From Pseudomonas fildesensis (GTDB taxonomy: Bacteria; Pseudomonadota; Gammaproteobacteria; Pseudomonadales; Pseudomonadaceae), in the NCBI RefSeq assembly GCF_001050345.1, contig NZ_LFMW01000039.1, positions 124,001-188,000 of the forward strand: DNA of 64,000 nucleotides. The letters run 5' to 3'. The notes below the pieces were generated by a model, which saw only the letters and a list, made by a program, of their open reading frames with translations, was not told the origin of the DNA and made no database searches. Positions 1 to 8,343 of this stretch are shown here, piece by piece. Both the position numbers and the translations under genes were made by a program. How positions within the stretch are numbered: the first letter of the stretch is position 1; each line of letters starts with the position of its first letter.

Positions 1-762
1 GTGGCGGGCGACTATATCGGTGCGTTCAGTGCCGGGCATGTCGCACTGATCGGCCCGGACCTGCCCCACGACTGGATCGGCGAACTGGCCACCGACGAAT
101 ACCTGACCGGGCGCGATGTGGTGCTGCAATTCGACGGCGCCGCCCTCCTCGCCTTGCGCAAAACCCTGCCGGAACTCGGTGACTTGCAGCAACTGTTCGA
201 ACTGGCCCGACGCGGCCTGCAGTTCACCGACGAGACCGCGGTGCAGGCGGCCGGGTTAATGGAAGCCATCGGCAGCGCCCACGGCCTGCAACGGCTAATC
301 CTGTTCCTGCAACTGCTCGACACGCTGAAAAACGCCCCGCCAGGGCACGTCCAGGCCCTCGCCAGCCCCTGCTACGCGCCCACCCTCGACGCGCGCAGCG
401 CCGAGCGCATCAACAAGGCCTTCGACTACCTGATGACGGAGCTGACCGGCGATGTGCGCCTGTCGGTGATCGCCCAGCAGTTGGAGATGAGCGAACCGGG
501 CTTCTCGCGCTTCTTCAAACGCAACACCGGCCACGGTTTTATCGACCTGATGCGCAAGTTTCGCGTGCAGCGCGCGTGCCGACTGTTGCTGCAAAGCGAC
601 ATGTCGGTGGCGGATATCTGCTTTGAAGTGGGCTACGCCAATCTGTCCAACTTCAACCGACACTTTCGGATCGAGATGAACCAGACGCCCAGCGAATACC
701 GGCGCGAAACCGCGATGCACCTGTTCAATCGCATCGAAAAAATGACACCGAGTCATTTCTGA
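1..762 (+). CDS. AraC-family transcriptional regulator, 5' end outside window
   Basis: This is the C-terminal 253 residues of an AraC/XylS regulator. The window opens in frame inside the N-terminal cupin-like sensor (segment 'GHVALIGPDLPHDW', about residues 12-25), which in family members is preceded by several dozen residues, so the true start lies upstream. The C-terminal third carries the two helix-turn-helix motifs. The second is recognisable at 'DICFEVGYANLSNFNRHFR' (about residues 204-222), followed by the usual 'TPSEYRR'. The next genes encode nucleoside uptake proteins in the same direction, so local control is possible, but a LacI-type operator rather than an AraC site lies in the gap. 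The ligand is unknown. The family call is certain and the start is missing. Confidence 0.93.
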   Translation: MAGDYIGAFSAGHVALIGPDLPHDWIGELATDEYLTGRDVVLQFDGAALLALRKTLPELGDLQQLFELARRGLQFTDETAVQAAGLMEAIGSAHGLQRLILFLQLLDTLKNAPPGHVQALASPCYAPTLDARSAERINKAFDYLMTELTGDVRLSVIAQQLEMSEPGFSRFFKRNTGHGFIDLMRKFRVQRACRLLLQSDMSVADICFEVGYANLSNFNRHFRIEMNQTPSEYRRETAMHLFNRIEKMTPSHF

Positions 763-831
763 TCAAAAGGTCGACTAATTCTGCTTTTTTCCATGCCATT
801 CAAGCCATTGAGCAAAGTTGGTACAGCCTGT

Positions 832-843
832 GCAAACGTTTGC
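832..843. promoter_or_regulatory. PurR/LacI-type operator-like palindrome
   Basis: A perfect 12-bp palindrome, GCAAACGTTTGC, lies 75 bp upstream of the Tsx-like start. It matches the core of the E. coli PurR box (consensus around ACGCAAACGTTTGCGT) and has the central CG typical of LacI-family operators. It precedes two nucleoside-uptake genes, which fits purine or nucleoside control. No LacI-family gene is present in the window, so the regulator would act in trans. The palindrome is seen directly; its function is inferred. Confidence 0.55.
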
Positions 844-917
844 GGAACGAACTTGTCAGCCAGGTTCACCCTTGCCCGCTGAATCGGGTCTAAACCGCGA
901 ACGAATAGGGATTTTCA

Positions 918-1880
918 ATGCACCCCACCTCAAGGCGTCCTGCTTCCTTTGGTGTTTCCTTGCTACTGGCGGCCGTTACGGGAGTACTCAGTGTCCCCAT
1001 TTTGGCGCAGGAAAAACCCGTCGATGACTCAGCACAGGGCGAAACCCTGAGCCCAAAAATCAAGAGCCCCGAAACCAGCCCGACGAAAAAAGGCGTGTAT
1101 ATGTCGGACTGGTTCAACCAGGACCTGACGCTGATCGGCAGCAAAGACATCAGCTTCGGCCCCAAGCCGCAGGATGATGTCTACCTGGAATACGAGTACT
1201 TCGGCCGCAAGGGGCCGTTTGAGCTGTATGGCTATATCGACGTGCCGAAGATCCTCACCATCGGTAACAGCAATGACAAAGGCGTGTGGGACCATGGCTC
1301 GCCGGTGTTCATGGAGCACGAGCCGCGCATCTCCATCGACTACCTGGCGGGCCGCAGTTTGGCCATCGGGCCGTTCAAGGAATGGTATGTGGCCTTTGAC
1401 TGGATATACGACCACGGCAGCAATAAAGAGAACCGCGCCAACACCCTGTACAGCGGCCTTGGCACCGACATCGACACGCACTCGCGGGTCAACCTTTCGG
1501 CGAACTTCTACGGGCGTTACCAGTGGGAAAACTACGGCGCCAGCAATGAATATTCGTGGGACGGTTACCGGGCGCAGATGAAGTACATCGTACCCATCGG
1601 CAAGTTCGACAACGGCGCCTCGCTGACCTACATCGGCTTCACCAACTACGATTTCGGATCAAGCCTGCACAAGGACAACCCGGCGCGCACCGCCAACTCG
1701 CTGGTGGCGACCAATGTGTTGTTGTATTCCTTCACCCATCTGCGCTTTACCCTGGTCGGTCGCTACTTTCACAACGGCGGCAACTGGGAGGATGGCAGCG
1801 AGTTGAATTTCGGCGAGGGCAACTTCCGCGCCCGCTCAGATGGCTGGGGTTACTACGCCGGGGTGGGATATCAGTTTTAA
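918..1880 (+). CDS. Tsx/OmpK-family nucleoside-specific outer-membrane channel
   Basis: This 320-residue outer-membrane protein of the Tsx/OmpK nucleoside channel family would be a passive pore for nucleosides. An N-terminal signal peptide ends near 'LSVPILAQ' (about residue 31). It is followed by a polar linker and a barrel with alternating aromatic strands such as 'VYLEYEYFGRKGPFELYGY'. The last residue is Phe ('YYAGVGYQF'), the usual Bam-dependent C-terminal signature. A gene for a periplasmic purine nucleoside permease-like protein follows after 60 bp, so the two probably form one uptake operon. The PurR-like palindrome at 832-843 lies in its leader. The family is recognised with good confidence; the exact substrate is inferred from the neighbour. 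Confidence 0.88.
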   Translation: MHPTSRRPASFGVSLLLAAVTGVLSVPILAQEKPVDDSAQGETLSPKIKSPETSPTKKGVYMSDWFNQDLTLIGSKDISFGPKPQDDVYLEYEYFGRKGPFELYGYIDVPKILTIGNSNDKGVWDHGSPVFMEHEPRISIDYLAGRSLAIGPFKEWYVAFDWIYDHGSNKENRANTLYSGLGTDIDTHSRVNLSANFYGRYQWENYGASNEYSWDGYRAQMKYIVPIGKFDNGASLTYIGFTNYDFGSSLHKDNPARTANSLVATNVLLYSFTHLRFTLVGRYFHNGGNWEDGSELNFGEGNFRARSDGWGYYAGVGYQF

Positions 1881-1940
1881 GTTGCACGCTTCAAGCGGCA
1901 AGTTAGAAGCCGTTCGTCATTTATTAAGTGAGGGGGTTTT

Positions 1941-2978
1941 ATGCGCAGAGTCACTCGTCTTTCTATGGCCTTGAGTTTGACCGTCGGGGCCTTTATGGGC
2001 TGCGGCGTTGTTGCGGCACAAACGGCACCGATCAAACCGAAGGTGATGCTGATCACCATGTTCGCCCCCGAGGCGCAAACCTGGATCGATCGCCTGGCAC
2101 TCAAGCAGGAGGTGCGCGTGCCGGGCCTGTCTGCCGAATACCCGGTAATTCGCTGCAACACCCAGGACGTGTGCCTGCTGGTGACGGGCATGGGCCAGAC
2201 CAACGCCGCCGCGTCGACCCTGGCACTGGCGTTGTCGCCCAAGTTCGACTTGCGCCAGAGCTACTTCCTGATCGCCGGGATTGCCGGCATCAGCCCCAAG
2301 CACGGCACCATCGGCACCGCCGCGTGGGCGCATTACCTGGTGGAATTCGGCACCCAATGGGAGCTGGATTCGCGAGATGCGCCCAAGGATTGGCCGACCG
2401 GCTATATCGGCATCAACACCAAGGGGCCCAACGAAAAGCCGCCGCTGGACTACAAGACCGAAGTATTTGAGCTGAACCCGAAACTGCAGGCCAGGGCGTT
2501 TGCCTTGTCGCAGAAGGTTGAGCTGACGGAAAGCAAGGAGTCCGCCGCCTGGCGCAAACACTACCCCGCCGCCCCGGCCAATCAGCCGCCGCAGGTCACT
2601 CGCTGCGACACGCTCGCGGGCAACACCTGGTTCTCCGGCACACGCCTGAGCGAGCGCGCCGAGGTGTGGACCAAGTTGCTGACCGACAACAAAGGCGAGT
2701 ACTGCACCACGCAACAGGAAGACAACTCCACCTATGAAGCCCTGCTGCGGGCGAGCCGCGAGGGGTTGGTGGACATCCAGCGCTTGGCCGTCGTAAGGGC
2801 AGGTTCAGATTTCGACCGCCCGTACCCTGGCTACAGCGAGGTGGATAACCTGCTGAAGTATGCCGACCAGGGTGGATTTGTGCCGGCACTGGAGAACCTG
2901 TACCGCACGGGCAACCCGCTGGTACAGGCGATCCTGAAGAACTGGTCCGCGTGGGAAAAAGGCGTTCCAGAGGCCTAG
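1941..2978 (+). CDS. Purine nucleoside permease (NUP) family protein, exported
   Basis: This 345-residue protein resembles the NUP purine nucleoside permease family. An N-terminal signal peptide ends near 'CGVVAAQ' (about residue 27). The body has a phosphorylase-like pattern: 'VMLITMFAPEAQTW', 'CLLVTGMGQTNAAAS', 'FLIAGIAGISPKHGTIG' and, late, 'QEDNSTYEALLRA'. The ATG at 1941 is chosen because AGGGGG sits just before it. Despite the name, there is one hydrophobic N-terminus and no multi-pass membrane pattern, so the product is more likely periplasmic and may bind or process nucleosides delivered by the upstream channel. A repeat element follows the stop and may serve as the transcript end. 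Confidence 0.85.
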   Translation: MRRVTRLSMALSLTVGAFMGCGVVAAQTAPIKPKVMLITMFAPEAQTWIDRLALKQEVRVPGLSAEYPVIRCNTQDVCLLVTGMGQTNAAASTLALALSPKFDLRQSYFLIAGIAGISPKHGTIGTAAWAHYLVEFGTQWELDSRDAPKDWPTGYIGINTKGPNEKPPLDYKTEVFELNPKLQARAFALSQKVELTESKESAAWRKHYPAAPANQPPQVTRCDTLAGNTWFSGTRLSERAEVWTKLLTDNKGEYCTTQQEDNSTYEALLRASREGLVDIQRLAVVRAGSDFDRPYPGYSEVDNLLKYADQGGFVPALENLYRTGNPLVQAILKNWSAWEKGVPEA

Positions 2979-2982
2979 TGTT

Positions 2983-3089
2983 GATCGTTCCCACGCTCTG
3001 CGTGGGAATGCATCCCGTGACGCTCCGCGTCACAAGAGCGGACGCAGAGCGTCCGAGGCGGCATTCCCACGCGGAGCGTGGGAACGATC
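2983..3089. repeat. Intergenic inverted repeat, family A (copy 1)
   Basis: A 107-bp element begins GATCGTTCCCACGCTC and ends with the inverse, GTGGGAACGATC. It holds inner palindromes of the type TGACGCTCCGCGTCA. It lies between the stops of converging genes. Related copies occur at 20582-20717 and 51810-51940. The family is a known style of dispersed Pseudomonas intergenic palindrome; no coding potential is claimed. Confidence 0.85.
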
Positions 3090-3096
3090 AGCGCTT

Positions 3097-4056
3097 TCAG
3101 GGCAGGAAGATAATTTTGTCTGCGCTGCCTTGATTCACTTCTTCGTAGCACTGCACCCCGTCGGCCAGCGCCACTTCACGCAGGCCGGTAGGCAGCGGCA
3201 ACAACCCTTCATCAAAGAAGCGACCGAACTGCTCCAGCATCACCGCACACTGTTCGCAGGTGTAGAGCAACGAGTTGATGCCCACCACTGAACCTCCTTT
3301 ACGGTAAAGCGCCAGGGCCGGCAACTGCACATGGCCGTCGACCGGTGCGGCGATGATCGCGATGCGGCCGAACGGTGCAAGGCCTGCGACGGCTGCGGGC
3401 AACCAGAAGCCCGTGGTGTCGAAGATCACATCGGCACCGCCCTTGAACACGGCATTCACCTGCGGGCCCAGATCTTCTGGCTTGCCCAGCGCAATCGCGT
3501 CGAAACCCTGGGCCTGCAACAGCTCTACCTGATCCAACTTGCGCACCGCAGCCAACACCTCGGCTCCGCGAATTTTCGCCAGGGCCAGGGCCGCGCTGCC
3601 CACGGCACCGTTCACCCCAATCACCAATAAGCGCGTGCCTTTGCCGACACCGCTGCGCTCCAGCGCATCCCAGGCGGTGGTGTACGGCACGCCGAGGCTG
3701 GCGGCCTGGGCAAAACTCAGGTGCGTGGGTTTGTGGGCCACGCCCTTGGCGGACACGGTGAGGTATTGCGCGTGGGAGCCGTCGGCGAAAAAGCCCAGGT
3801 CGCGACCGGTGCCCCACACTGCCTGGCCGACCAAATTCTGCGGACCTTGCACCACCACGCCAGCGAAGTCACGACCGGCAATGCGCGGCAGCGTGGTGTA
3901 GGGGAAACGGCCAAGTACGTTTTTCACGTCGCTGGGGTTCAGGCCGGCAGCCTTGATTTGCACCAGCACTTCACCAGCGGCGGGCACCGGGGTGGCGACG
4001 TCGACAAAACTCAGGGTGGCGAGGTCGCCAGTGGCGGTAAATTGCAGTGCTTTCAT
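3097..4056 (-). CDS. MDR-superfamily quinone/alcohol oxidoreductase
   Basis: This 319-residue medium-chain dehydrogenase/reductase has the N-terminal GroES-like fold ('GEVLVQIKAAGLNPSDVKNV', about residues 27-46). A Rossmann NAD(P)-binding region shows 'LLVIGVNGAVGSAALALAK' (about residues 143-161). The structural- and catalytic-zinc cysteines of classical alcohol dehydrogenases are not evident, which suggests the zinc-free quinone oxidoreductase/enoyl reductase branch. The next minus-strand gene downstream is unrelated in the opposite direction. The XapX gene lies 30 bp upstream on the same strand, so the two may be co-transcribed. The physiological substrate is unknown. Confidence 0.9.
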   Translation of the reverse strand: MKALQFTATGDLATLSFVDVATPVPAAGEVLVQIKAAGLNPSDVKNVLGRFPYTTLPRIAGRDFAGVVVQGPQNLVGQAVWGTGRDLGFFADGSHAQYLTVSAKGVAHKPTHLSFAQAASLGVPYTTAWDALERSGVGKGTRLLVIGVNGAVGSAALALAKIRGAEVLAAVRKLDQVELLQAQGFDAIALGKPEDLGPQVNAVFKGGADVIFDTTGFWLPAAVAGLAPFGRIAIIAAPVDGHVQLPALALYRKGGSVVGINSLLYTCEQCAVMLEQFGRFFDEGLLPLPTGLREVALADGVQCYEEVNQGSADKIIFLP

Positions 4057-4086
4057 CAGCGGTATCCATCAAAGAGAAAAGAGCAA

Positions 4087-4260
4087 TCAGGACAACCAGG
4101 CGCTGACCCATTGCCGGCCCATGGGCCAGAGTTTCTCGCCGAGCAACATGCCCATCAGGCCGACCAGTGCGATGGCCGGTGGCGCGGGCGAGCGGAAGTC
4201 CAGCGCGCCGTAGATCACGCCGACGAAAAGTCCAATGGCAAGGGAGATCAGGTAACTCAT
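4087..4260 (-). CDS. XapX-domain small membrane protein
   Basis: This is a 57-residue protein with two hydrophobic segments: 'YLISLAIGLFVGVIYGALDF' and 'PPAIALVGLMGMLLGEKLWP'. The pattern is that of the XapX (DUF1427) family of small inner-membrane proteins. A longer in-frame ATG exists at 4317, but family members start at the MSYLISL residues, so the start at 4260 is preferred; a GAGG lies about 10 bases upstream of it. It sits 30 bp before the oxidoreductase gene and may share its transcript. XapX proteins have no settled function. Confidence 0.8.
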   Translation of the reverse strand: MSYLISLAIGLFVGVIYGALDFRSPAPPAIALVGLMGMLLGEKLWPMGRQWVSAWLS

Positions 4261-4349
4261 GGGGGCTGCGCCTCGACGGTTGATGGGCTCAGTGTAGGGA
4301 GCCCGTCCCGGCAGCATCGGCCAAGAGCTTCAGGATTTCGGCCAAACCC

Positions 4350-5114
4350 TCAACCGGCATACTGCGACGGCGCCACACCGAGTTCACGGCGGAACATGTC
4401 GCTGAAGCTGCTCGGCGAATAACCCAGGGACCGCGCAATACCGCTGACTGACTGGCCCTGGATCAACTCGGCCACCGCCGTGGCCAGTTGCACCTGCCGG
4501 CGCCATTCGGCGAAGCCCATGCCCAAGTGGTTCTGGAACAAGCGCGCCAGCGTGCGCACGCTGGCACCGGCGGCTTCGGCGTGTTGCTCGAAGGGGATCT
4601 CCAGGGATGGCGCGGCCATGACCGCCTGGCAGGCGCTGATCAGGCGGCGGTCGGCGGCCACCGGCATGGCGATGCGAATGGGCGAGCGCCGCGCCCGCTG
4701 CAGCTCCAGCAGCGCCAGGCCGACCACCGCGTCGTAGTACGCCGCATCCGCACTGTCACCCTGCTCCACCAGGTTCACGATCAGTTCACGCAGCAGCCCG
4801 CCGACTTCGATCACCTGCACCTGGCTGTCCAGCGTCGCCGCCAACGCCGGGCGCAGGTAGATATTGCGCATCTGCAAATCCGAGACCACGCGAATGCCAT
4901 GCTCCACCCCCGGTGGCAGCCAGACCGCGCGCTGGGGCGGCACCACCAGTGCTTCCTGTGGCGTCTCGACCCACATCACCCCGCTCATGGCGTACAGCAA
5001 CTGGCCCCAGTCGTGGCTGTGGGGCTCCACATACAACCCACGCGGGTACGTGCGCGCCAGAGGTTGCACGGGGACGGCGTGATCACTGAGGTCGGGGGGC
5101 GCGGCCAGGGCCAT
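4350..5114 (-). CDS. AraC-family regulator with N-terminal cupin
   Basis: This is an AraC regulator of about 254 residues. The cupin sensor shows 'PHSHDWGQLLYAMSGVMWV' and 'WLPPGVEHGI'. The C-terminal double HTH includes 'IARSLGYSPSSFSDMFRR' and ends in 'GVAPSQYAG'. The longest frame reaches 5288 but overlaps the well-supported divergent gene at 5231, so the ATG at 5114 is preferred. A GTG a few codons further upstream is possible, and no clear SD settles it. This type often controls an adjacent efflux or oxidoreductase gene. The effector is unknown. Confidence 0.88.
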   Translation of the reverse strand: MALAAPPDLSDHAVPVQPLARTYPRGLYVEPHSHDWGQLLYAMSGVMWVETPQEALVVPPQRAVWLPPGVEHGIRVVSDLQMRNIYLRPALAATLDSQVQVIEVGGLLRELIVNLVEQGDSADAAYYDAVVGLALLELQRARRSPIRIAMPVAADRRLISACQAVMAAPSLEIPFEQHAEAAGASVRTLARLFQNHLGMGFAEWRRQVQLATAVAELIQGQSVSGIARSLGYSPSSFSDMFRRELGVAPSQYAG

Positions 5115-5230
5115 GGGGAGCACATCAATGGAGGAGGAACTGGCATGGTAATGACCACCGCTCGAGAATCCGAGTGAATTTTTACCGCCCGCGAGGATCA
5201 CTTGCTTACACCTGAAGGGTTGAGGGACCA

Positions 5231-5473
5231 ATGAATAATGCAAAGCTGTTTGTGATCGACTACACCCTGCATGGCGAACCCAAGTCATTCATCATCCGCC
5301 TGGAAAAACTGGATGCCGCCGAAGCCTGGCATTGGGCAAGCTGTGACGCCGGCGTGGGCCGTATCGGCCGTTTCGCGCGTGAGCAAGTGAAGAAGACCAG
5401 CCAGGAGCAGGCCGAGAAATTCGGCATCAAAAACGTACAATGGCGCCGCTCGGATGCGCGCGCTCAGGCTTGA
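5231..5473 (+). CDS. Small conserved Pseudomonas protein (DUF6555-like)
   Basis: This is an 80-residue soluble protein, rich in charged residues, with no signal peptide or membrane segment. The segment 'EAWHWASCDAGVGRIGRF' (about residues 32-49) resembles small Pseudomonas proteins filed as DUF6555; that match is from memory. A GAGGGACC lies just upstream of the ATG. It is followed after 16 bp by another small gene, probably in the same transcript. Function is unknown. Confidence 0.7.
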   Translation: MNNAKLFVIDYTLHGEPKSFIIRLEKLDAAEAWHWASCDAGVGRIGRFAREQVKKTSQEQAEKFGIKNVQWRRSDARAQA

Positions 5474-5489
5474 TCAAGGAGAGACAACC

Positions 5490-5762
5490 ATGGATTCACC
5501 AGGGCCGGTCAACGGCAAGGCGCGGATTGACTACACCCAGGACACCTTGTTCGGGCCATTGGCCAGGCATGTCGAGTGTCAGGTGAGCGTGCGGCACACG
5601 CCGAGGCGGATGGAGCTGCGGGTCTTTCAACCGCTGCCGGATGACCTGCATGCGGCGCAAACCGTGGTGCTTGCGTTGGAGGGACGACGGACCAGCGGGG
5701 TGGTCAAGGCTCGCCAACGCCTGCCCGACCATAGCCTCAAGCTCGAACTTGAACCCCAATAA
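5490..5762 (+). CDS. Hypothetical protein, 90 residues
   Basis: The ATG at 5490 follows a strong AAGGAGAG, which decides the start over a longer frame beginning at 5454. The product is a small soluble protein of mixed charge with a predicted beta-rich character ('CQVSVRHTPRRMELRVFQPL'). No domain is recognised. It lies 16 bp after the preceding small gene, which suggests co-transcription, and is followed by a REP palindrome pair. Confidence 0.65.
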   Translation: MDSPGPVNGKARIDYTQDTLFGPLARHVECQVSVRHTPRRMELRVFQPLPDDLHAAQTVVLALEGRRTSGVVKARQRLPDHSLKLELEPQ

Positions 5763-5774
5763 CACCCAAACCCG

Positions 5775-5857
5775 TGTAGGAGCCGGCTTGCCGGCGATGG
5801 CGGTCTCATGATCAGCGCAAGGCTTGAGGGAGAACTGCCGGCAAGCCGGCTCCTACA
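5775..5857. repeat. REP palindrome pair (TGTAGGAGCCGGC type)
   Basis: Two inverted copies of a REP-type unit (TGTAGGAGCCGGCTTGCCGG and its reverse complement ending in GCCGGCTCCTACA) are separated by about 45 bp. The arrangement is that of a BIME-like doublet between convergent genes and may act as a bidirectional transcript end. Confidence 0.85.
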
Positions 5858-5863
5858 GGGAGG

Positions 5864-6034
5864 TTAGCCTTTGGCCGACTTGGCGCACTCGCAGCCCGTC
5901 GCCGCCGCACAAGGCTCGCCGTGTGCATGATGCTCGGCACAGCCCTGGCAGCAATAGCCCTTGCCTTCTTTCATTATCGCGTCAGTTCCCAGCACACACT
6001 TGCAATGTGGGCAGGCACAGGTTGTATCTGGCAT
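5864..6034 (-). CDS. Bacterial metallothionein
   Basis: This 56-residue protein starts at an ATG preceded by AAGGAG about 11 bases upstream. It contains ten cysteines (residues 6, 8, 11, 13, 28, 29, 32, 42, 48, 50) and four histidines (10, 35, 36, 38). The pattern 'CACPHCKC...GYCCQGCAEHHAHGEPC...GCEC' is characteristic of the SmtA/BmtA-type bacterial metallothioneins, which bind zinc and cadmium through thiolate clusters. It lies alone between a REP doublet and the YdcZ transporter genes. No SmtB-like repressor gene is adjacent. The cysteine count and spacing make the assignment strong even though the gene is very short. Confidence 0.93.
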   Translation of the reverse strand: MPDTTCACPHCKCVLGTDAIMKEGKGYCCQGCAEHHAHGEPCAAATGCECAKSAKG

Positions 6035-6124
6035 GGTCAGAACTCCTTCTTCATGGTCGTCCCGGTGCGGCGAGCGCCAGCACCTTAAGCAGTGACTGCG
6101 GCCCGCCGTCGATGGTTCAAACCT

Positions 6125-6577
6125 TCAGTCGGTGCGCGTATTGCTGCGGTACATGAACACCAGCGCCAGTGCCAGCAAGGCCATCGCCACGATCCGGCTG
6201 CCCGACAGCTCGATGGCCGGGTTGCCCAGCCAGCCGAAGTTGTCGATCAACATGCCCATGCCCAATTGCCCGACGATGACCGCCACGGTGGCGACCGCCG
6301 TACCCACGACAGGCACTGCGCCGACCATCACTATCATGTACACCACGCCGAACAACGCGCCGGTCAGTTGCCATTTCGGCACGTCCAGCAGACTGACGGC
6401 CTGGGCCGGCTCGAAGAAGAAGATCAATAGCGCAGTCGTGAGCGCGCCCACCGAGAAGGTCAGCAAACTGCTGCGCAACACGCCCACCGTCTGGCCCAGG
6501 CGACCATTGATCGCCGCCTGCACACTCAACACGGCACCCGCAGCGATCACCAGTACCAATAACAGAATCAAATTCAT
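6125..6577 (-). CDS. YdcZ/DUF606-type DMT transporter subunit
   Basis: This 150-residue protein has five hydrophobic segments typical of half-size DMT (YdcZ, DUF606) proteins, for example 'NLILLLVLVIAAGAVLSVQAAING' at the N-terminus and 'MALLALALVFMYR' near the C-terminus. The ATG at 6577 is chosen over 6595 because it carries the family N-terminus and lies 4 bp after the stop of its partner. Two tandem half-size genes of this kind probably assemble into one transporter. The substrate is unknown. The divergent LysR gene at 7189 is the obvious regulator candidate. Confidence 0.85.
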   Translation of the reverse strand: MNLILLLVLVIAAGAVLSVQAAINGRLGQTVGVLRSSLLTFSVGALTTALLIFFFEPAQAVSLLDVPKWQLTGALFGVVYMIVMVGAVPVVGTAVATVAVIVGQLGMGMLIDNFGWLGNPAIELSGSRIVAMALLALALVFMYRSNTRTD

Positions 6578-6581
6578 CGCC

Positions 6582-7070
6582 TTAGCCTCGTGCAATCAAA
6601 ACAAGTGCCGCCACAATCAACGCCAGGGCAATCCAGCGCTCGACATTGACCCGCTTGCGCGCCGTGCCGAACCAGCCAAAATGGTCGATCAACACGCTCT
6701 TGCCGACCTGGCCCGACAGAATCGCGATCATGGTCATGGCGATACCGATGTGAGGCGTGGCCAGCGTCAGCACCACCACGTACATCGGCCCCAGGAAACC
6801 GCCGATCAACTGCCAGCGCGGCAGGTCGGTCAACGCAGGGCCCTTCTGCGGGCCGCTGAACAGCAGCAGCACATACAGAATCGCCGTACCGACGCCAAAG
6901 ATGCTCAAGGTTGCCCACAAGTGCCCCACCTGTACGCCCAGCGGCCCGAGTAACCCGGCTTCCACCGACAGGCCCATGCCGGCCAGGATCACCAGCGGCA
7001 ACAGCAACAACCGTAGAAGGTTTTTTTTCGGCCTGGCCTGCGCCACACCCTCGATAGAACTGGCTTGCAT
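6582..7070 (-). CDS. YdcZ/DUF606-type DMT transporter subunit, partner
   Basis: This 162-residue half-size DMT protein has a basic N-terminus and hydrophobic segments such as 'LLRLLLLPLVILAGMGLSVEAG' and 'VNVERWIALALIVAALVLIARG'. It is upstream of and nearly contiguous with the second DUF606 gene, so the two are translated from one message. The shared 'GQxGxxxLIDxFGWFG' motif shows that the pair are paralogues. The direction of transport and the substrate cannot be read from sequence. Confidence 0.85.
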   Translation of the reverse strand: MQASSIEGVAQARPKKNLLRLLLLPLVILAGMGLSVEAGLLGPLGVQVGHLWATLSIFGVGTAILYVLLLFSGPQKGPALTDLPRWQLIGGFLGPMYVVVLTLATPHIGIAMTMIAILSGQVGKSVLIDHFGWFGTARKRVNVERWIALALIVAALVLIARG

Positions 7071-7188
7071 ACATCACCTGCACGTCAACAAAGGATTGGA
7101 TGACGCGCATTATCCGGTGGTCGTGCTGTGCGATAAATGGGATTATGCGGACAACACCTTTGCGTAAACCGCACAGCATGGAGCCACG

Positions 7189-8178
7189 ATGCAGGGTTTG
7201 AATGAACTGAGCTTCAAGGCGCTGCGCCTGTTCGTCGCGGTGCTGGACCACGGCAGCTTTTCCGAAGTGGCGCGCCGCGAGGGCCTGGCGCCCTCCTCCA
7301 TTTCCCGGCAGATCCAGTTGATGGAACAAGCCCTCGGCCAGCAGCTGCTTTACCGCCACACCCGCGCGGTGAGCCCCACCGAGGCCGGGCGCCTGCTCGG
7401 GCGCCACGCACGCTTGATGCTCGAGCAACTGGAAGCCGCCGGCCAGGCGCTGCAGGAACAGGAAAGTGAACCCAGTGGCCTGGTGCGCATCAACGCACCG
7501 ATGGTATTCGGCCAGCGTCACCTGTCACCGTGGCTGGGTGAGCTGTGCCGGCGTTACCCGAAGCTGCAACTGGACATCCAGCAAACCGACACCTTCGTCG
7601 ACCCGCTGCAAGACGGCACCGACCTGCTGTTTCGTATCGGCGTGCTCAACGACTCCAGCATGCAGGCCCGTATCTTCGCCCCACAGCGCTTCCGCATCGC
7701 CGCCAGCCCCGCCTACCTGGCGCAACATGGCACGCCTCACCACCCGGATGAACTGGTCAACCACCAATGCCTGGCCTACAAAGGCATCACCGGCCAGCAG
7801 CGCTGGTTCTTCCGCCGCGCCCAGGGCGACTGGACGCCGTACAGCGTCAAAGGCCCGATCACCGGTAACCACGCCGACACCCTGACCCACGCCGCCGAAC
7901 AGGGCCTGGGGCTGGTGGTGTTTCCTTCGTGGTTGATTGGCGAAAGCTTGCGCGCCGGTACCTTGCAGGCGGTGCTGACTGAATATGAGGTGGCGACGAC
8001 GCTGGAGCCTCAGCAGATTGCGGCCTTGTGGCCCGGAAGCCGGCGGTTGTCGCTGAAGGTGCGGACAGTGATTGATTATTTTGTGGAGTGTTTTGGGACG
8101 GTGCCGTATTGGGATCGAGGAGCGGTACCGATTATGCAGGCCACGTCTCCTGAGGAAACGTCCGTATTGAAAAAGTAG
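7189..8178 (+). CDS. LysR-family transcriptional regulator
   Basis: This is a 329-residue LysR regulator. The N-terminal winged HTH is clear ('LRLFVAVLDHGSFSEVARREGLAPSSISRQI', residues about 11-41), followed by the linker helix and a substrate-binding fold with 'FRIGVLNDSSMQARIFAPQRFRIAAS'. The coding sequence is divergent from the YdcZ pair across a 118-bp gap, the usual layout for a LysR regulator and its target. The C-terminal 30 residues beyond the sensor domain are less conserved-looking. Confidence 0.93.
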   Translation: MQGLNELSFKALRLFVAVLDHGSFSEVARREGLAPSSISRQIQLMEQALGQQLLYRHTRAVSPTEAGRLLGRHARLMLEQLEAAGQALQEQESEPSGLVRINAPMVFGQRHLSPWLGELCRRYPKLQLDIQQTDTFVDPLQDGTDLLFRIGVLNDSSMQARIFAPQRFRIAASPAYLAQHGTPHHPDELVNHQCLAYKGITGQQRWFFRRAQGDWTPYSVKGPITGNHADTLTHAAEQGLGLVVFPSWLIGESLRAGTLQAVLTEYEVATTLEPQQIAALWPGSRRLSLKVRTVIDYFVECFGTVPYWDRGAVPIMQATSPEETSVLKK

Positions 8179-8200
8179 GCCCGTTCTGATTTTACGGGCC
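8178..8200 (+). terminator. Hairpin at the lysR stop codon
   Basis: A 7-bp stem (GGCCCGT / ACGGGCC) with a 9-nt loop starts at the last base of the lysR stop codon. No T-run follows, so it is at best a weak or factor-dependent terminator. Confidence 0.35.
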
Positions 8201-8343
8201 ACTATTTCTGGACACGGAATACTGCAGCAGACTTTGGCGCAACCCTTTAAGGAGAGCTGCCATGGATTTCATGTACTACAAACCATCGCGCGCTGAACGA
8301 GCCGCTTCAACCAGCGGTCGGGCCGTCTTTGATAGCTCACATG

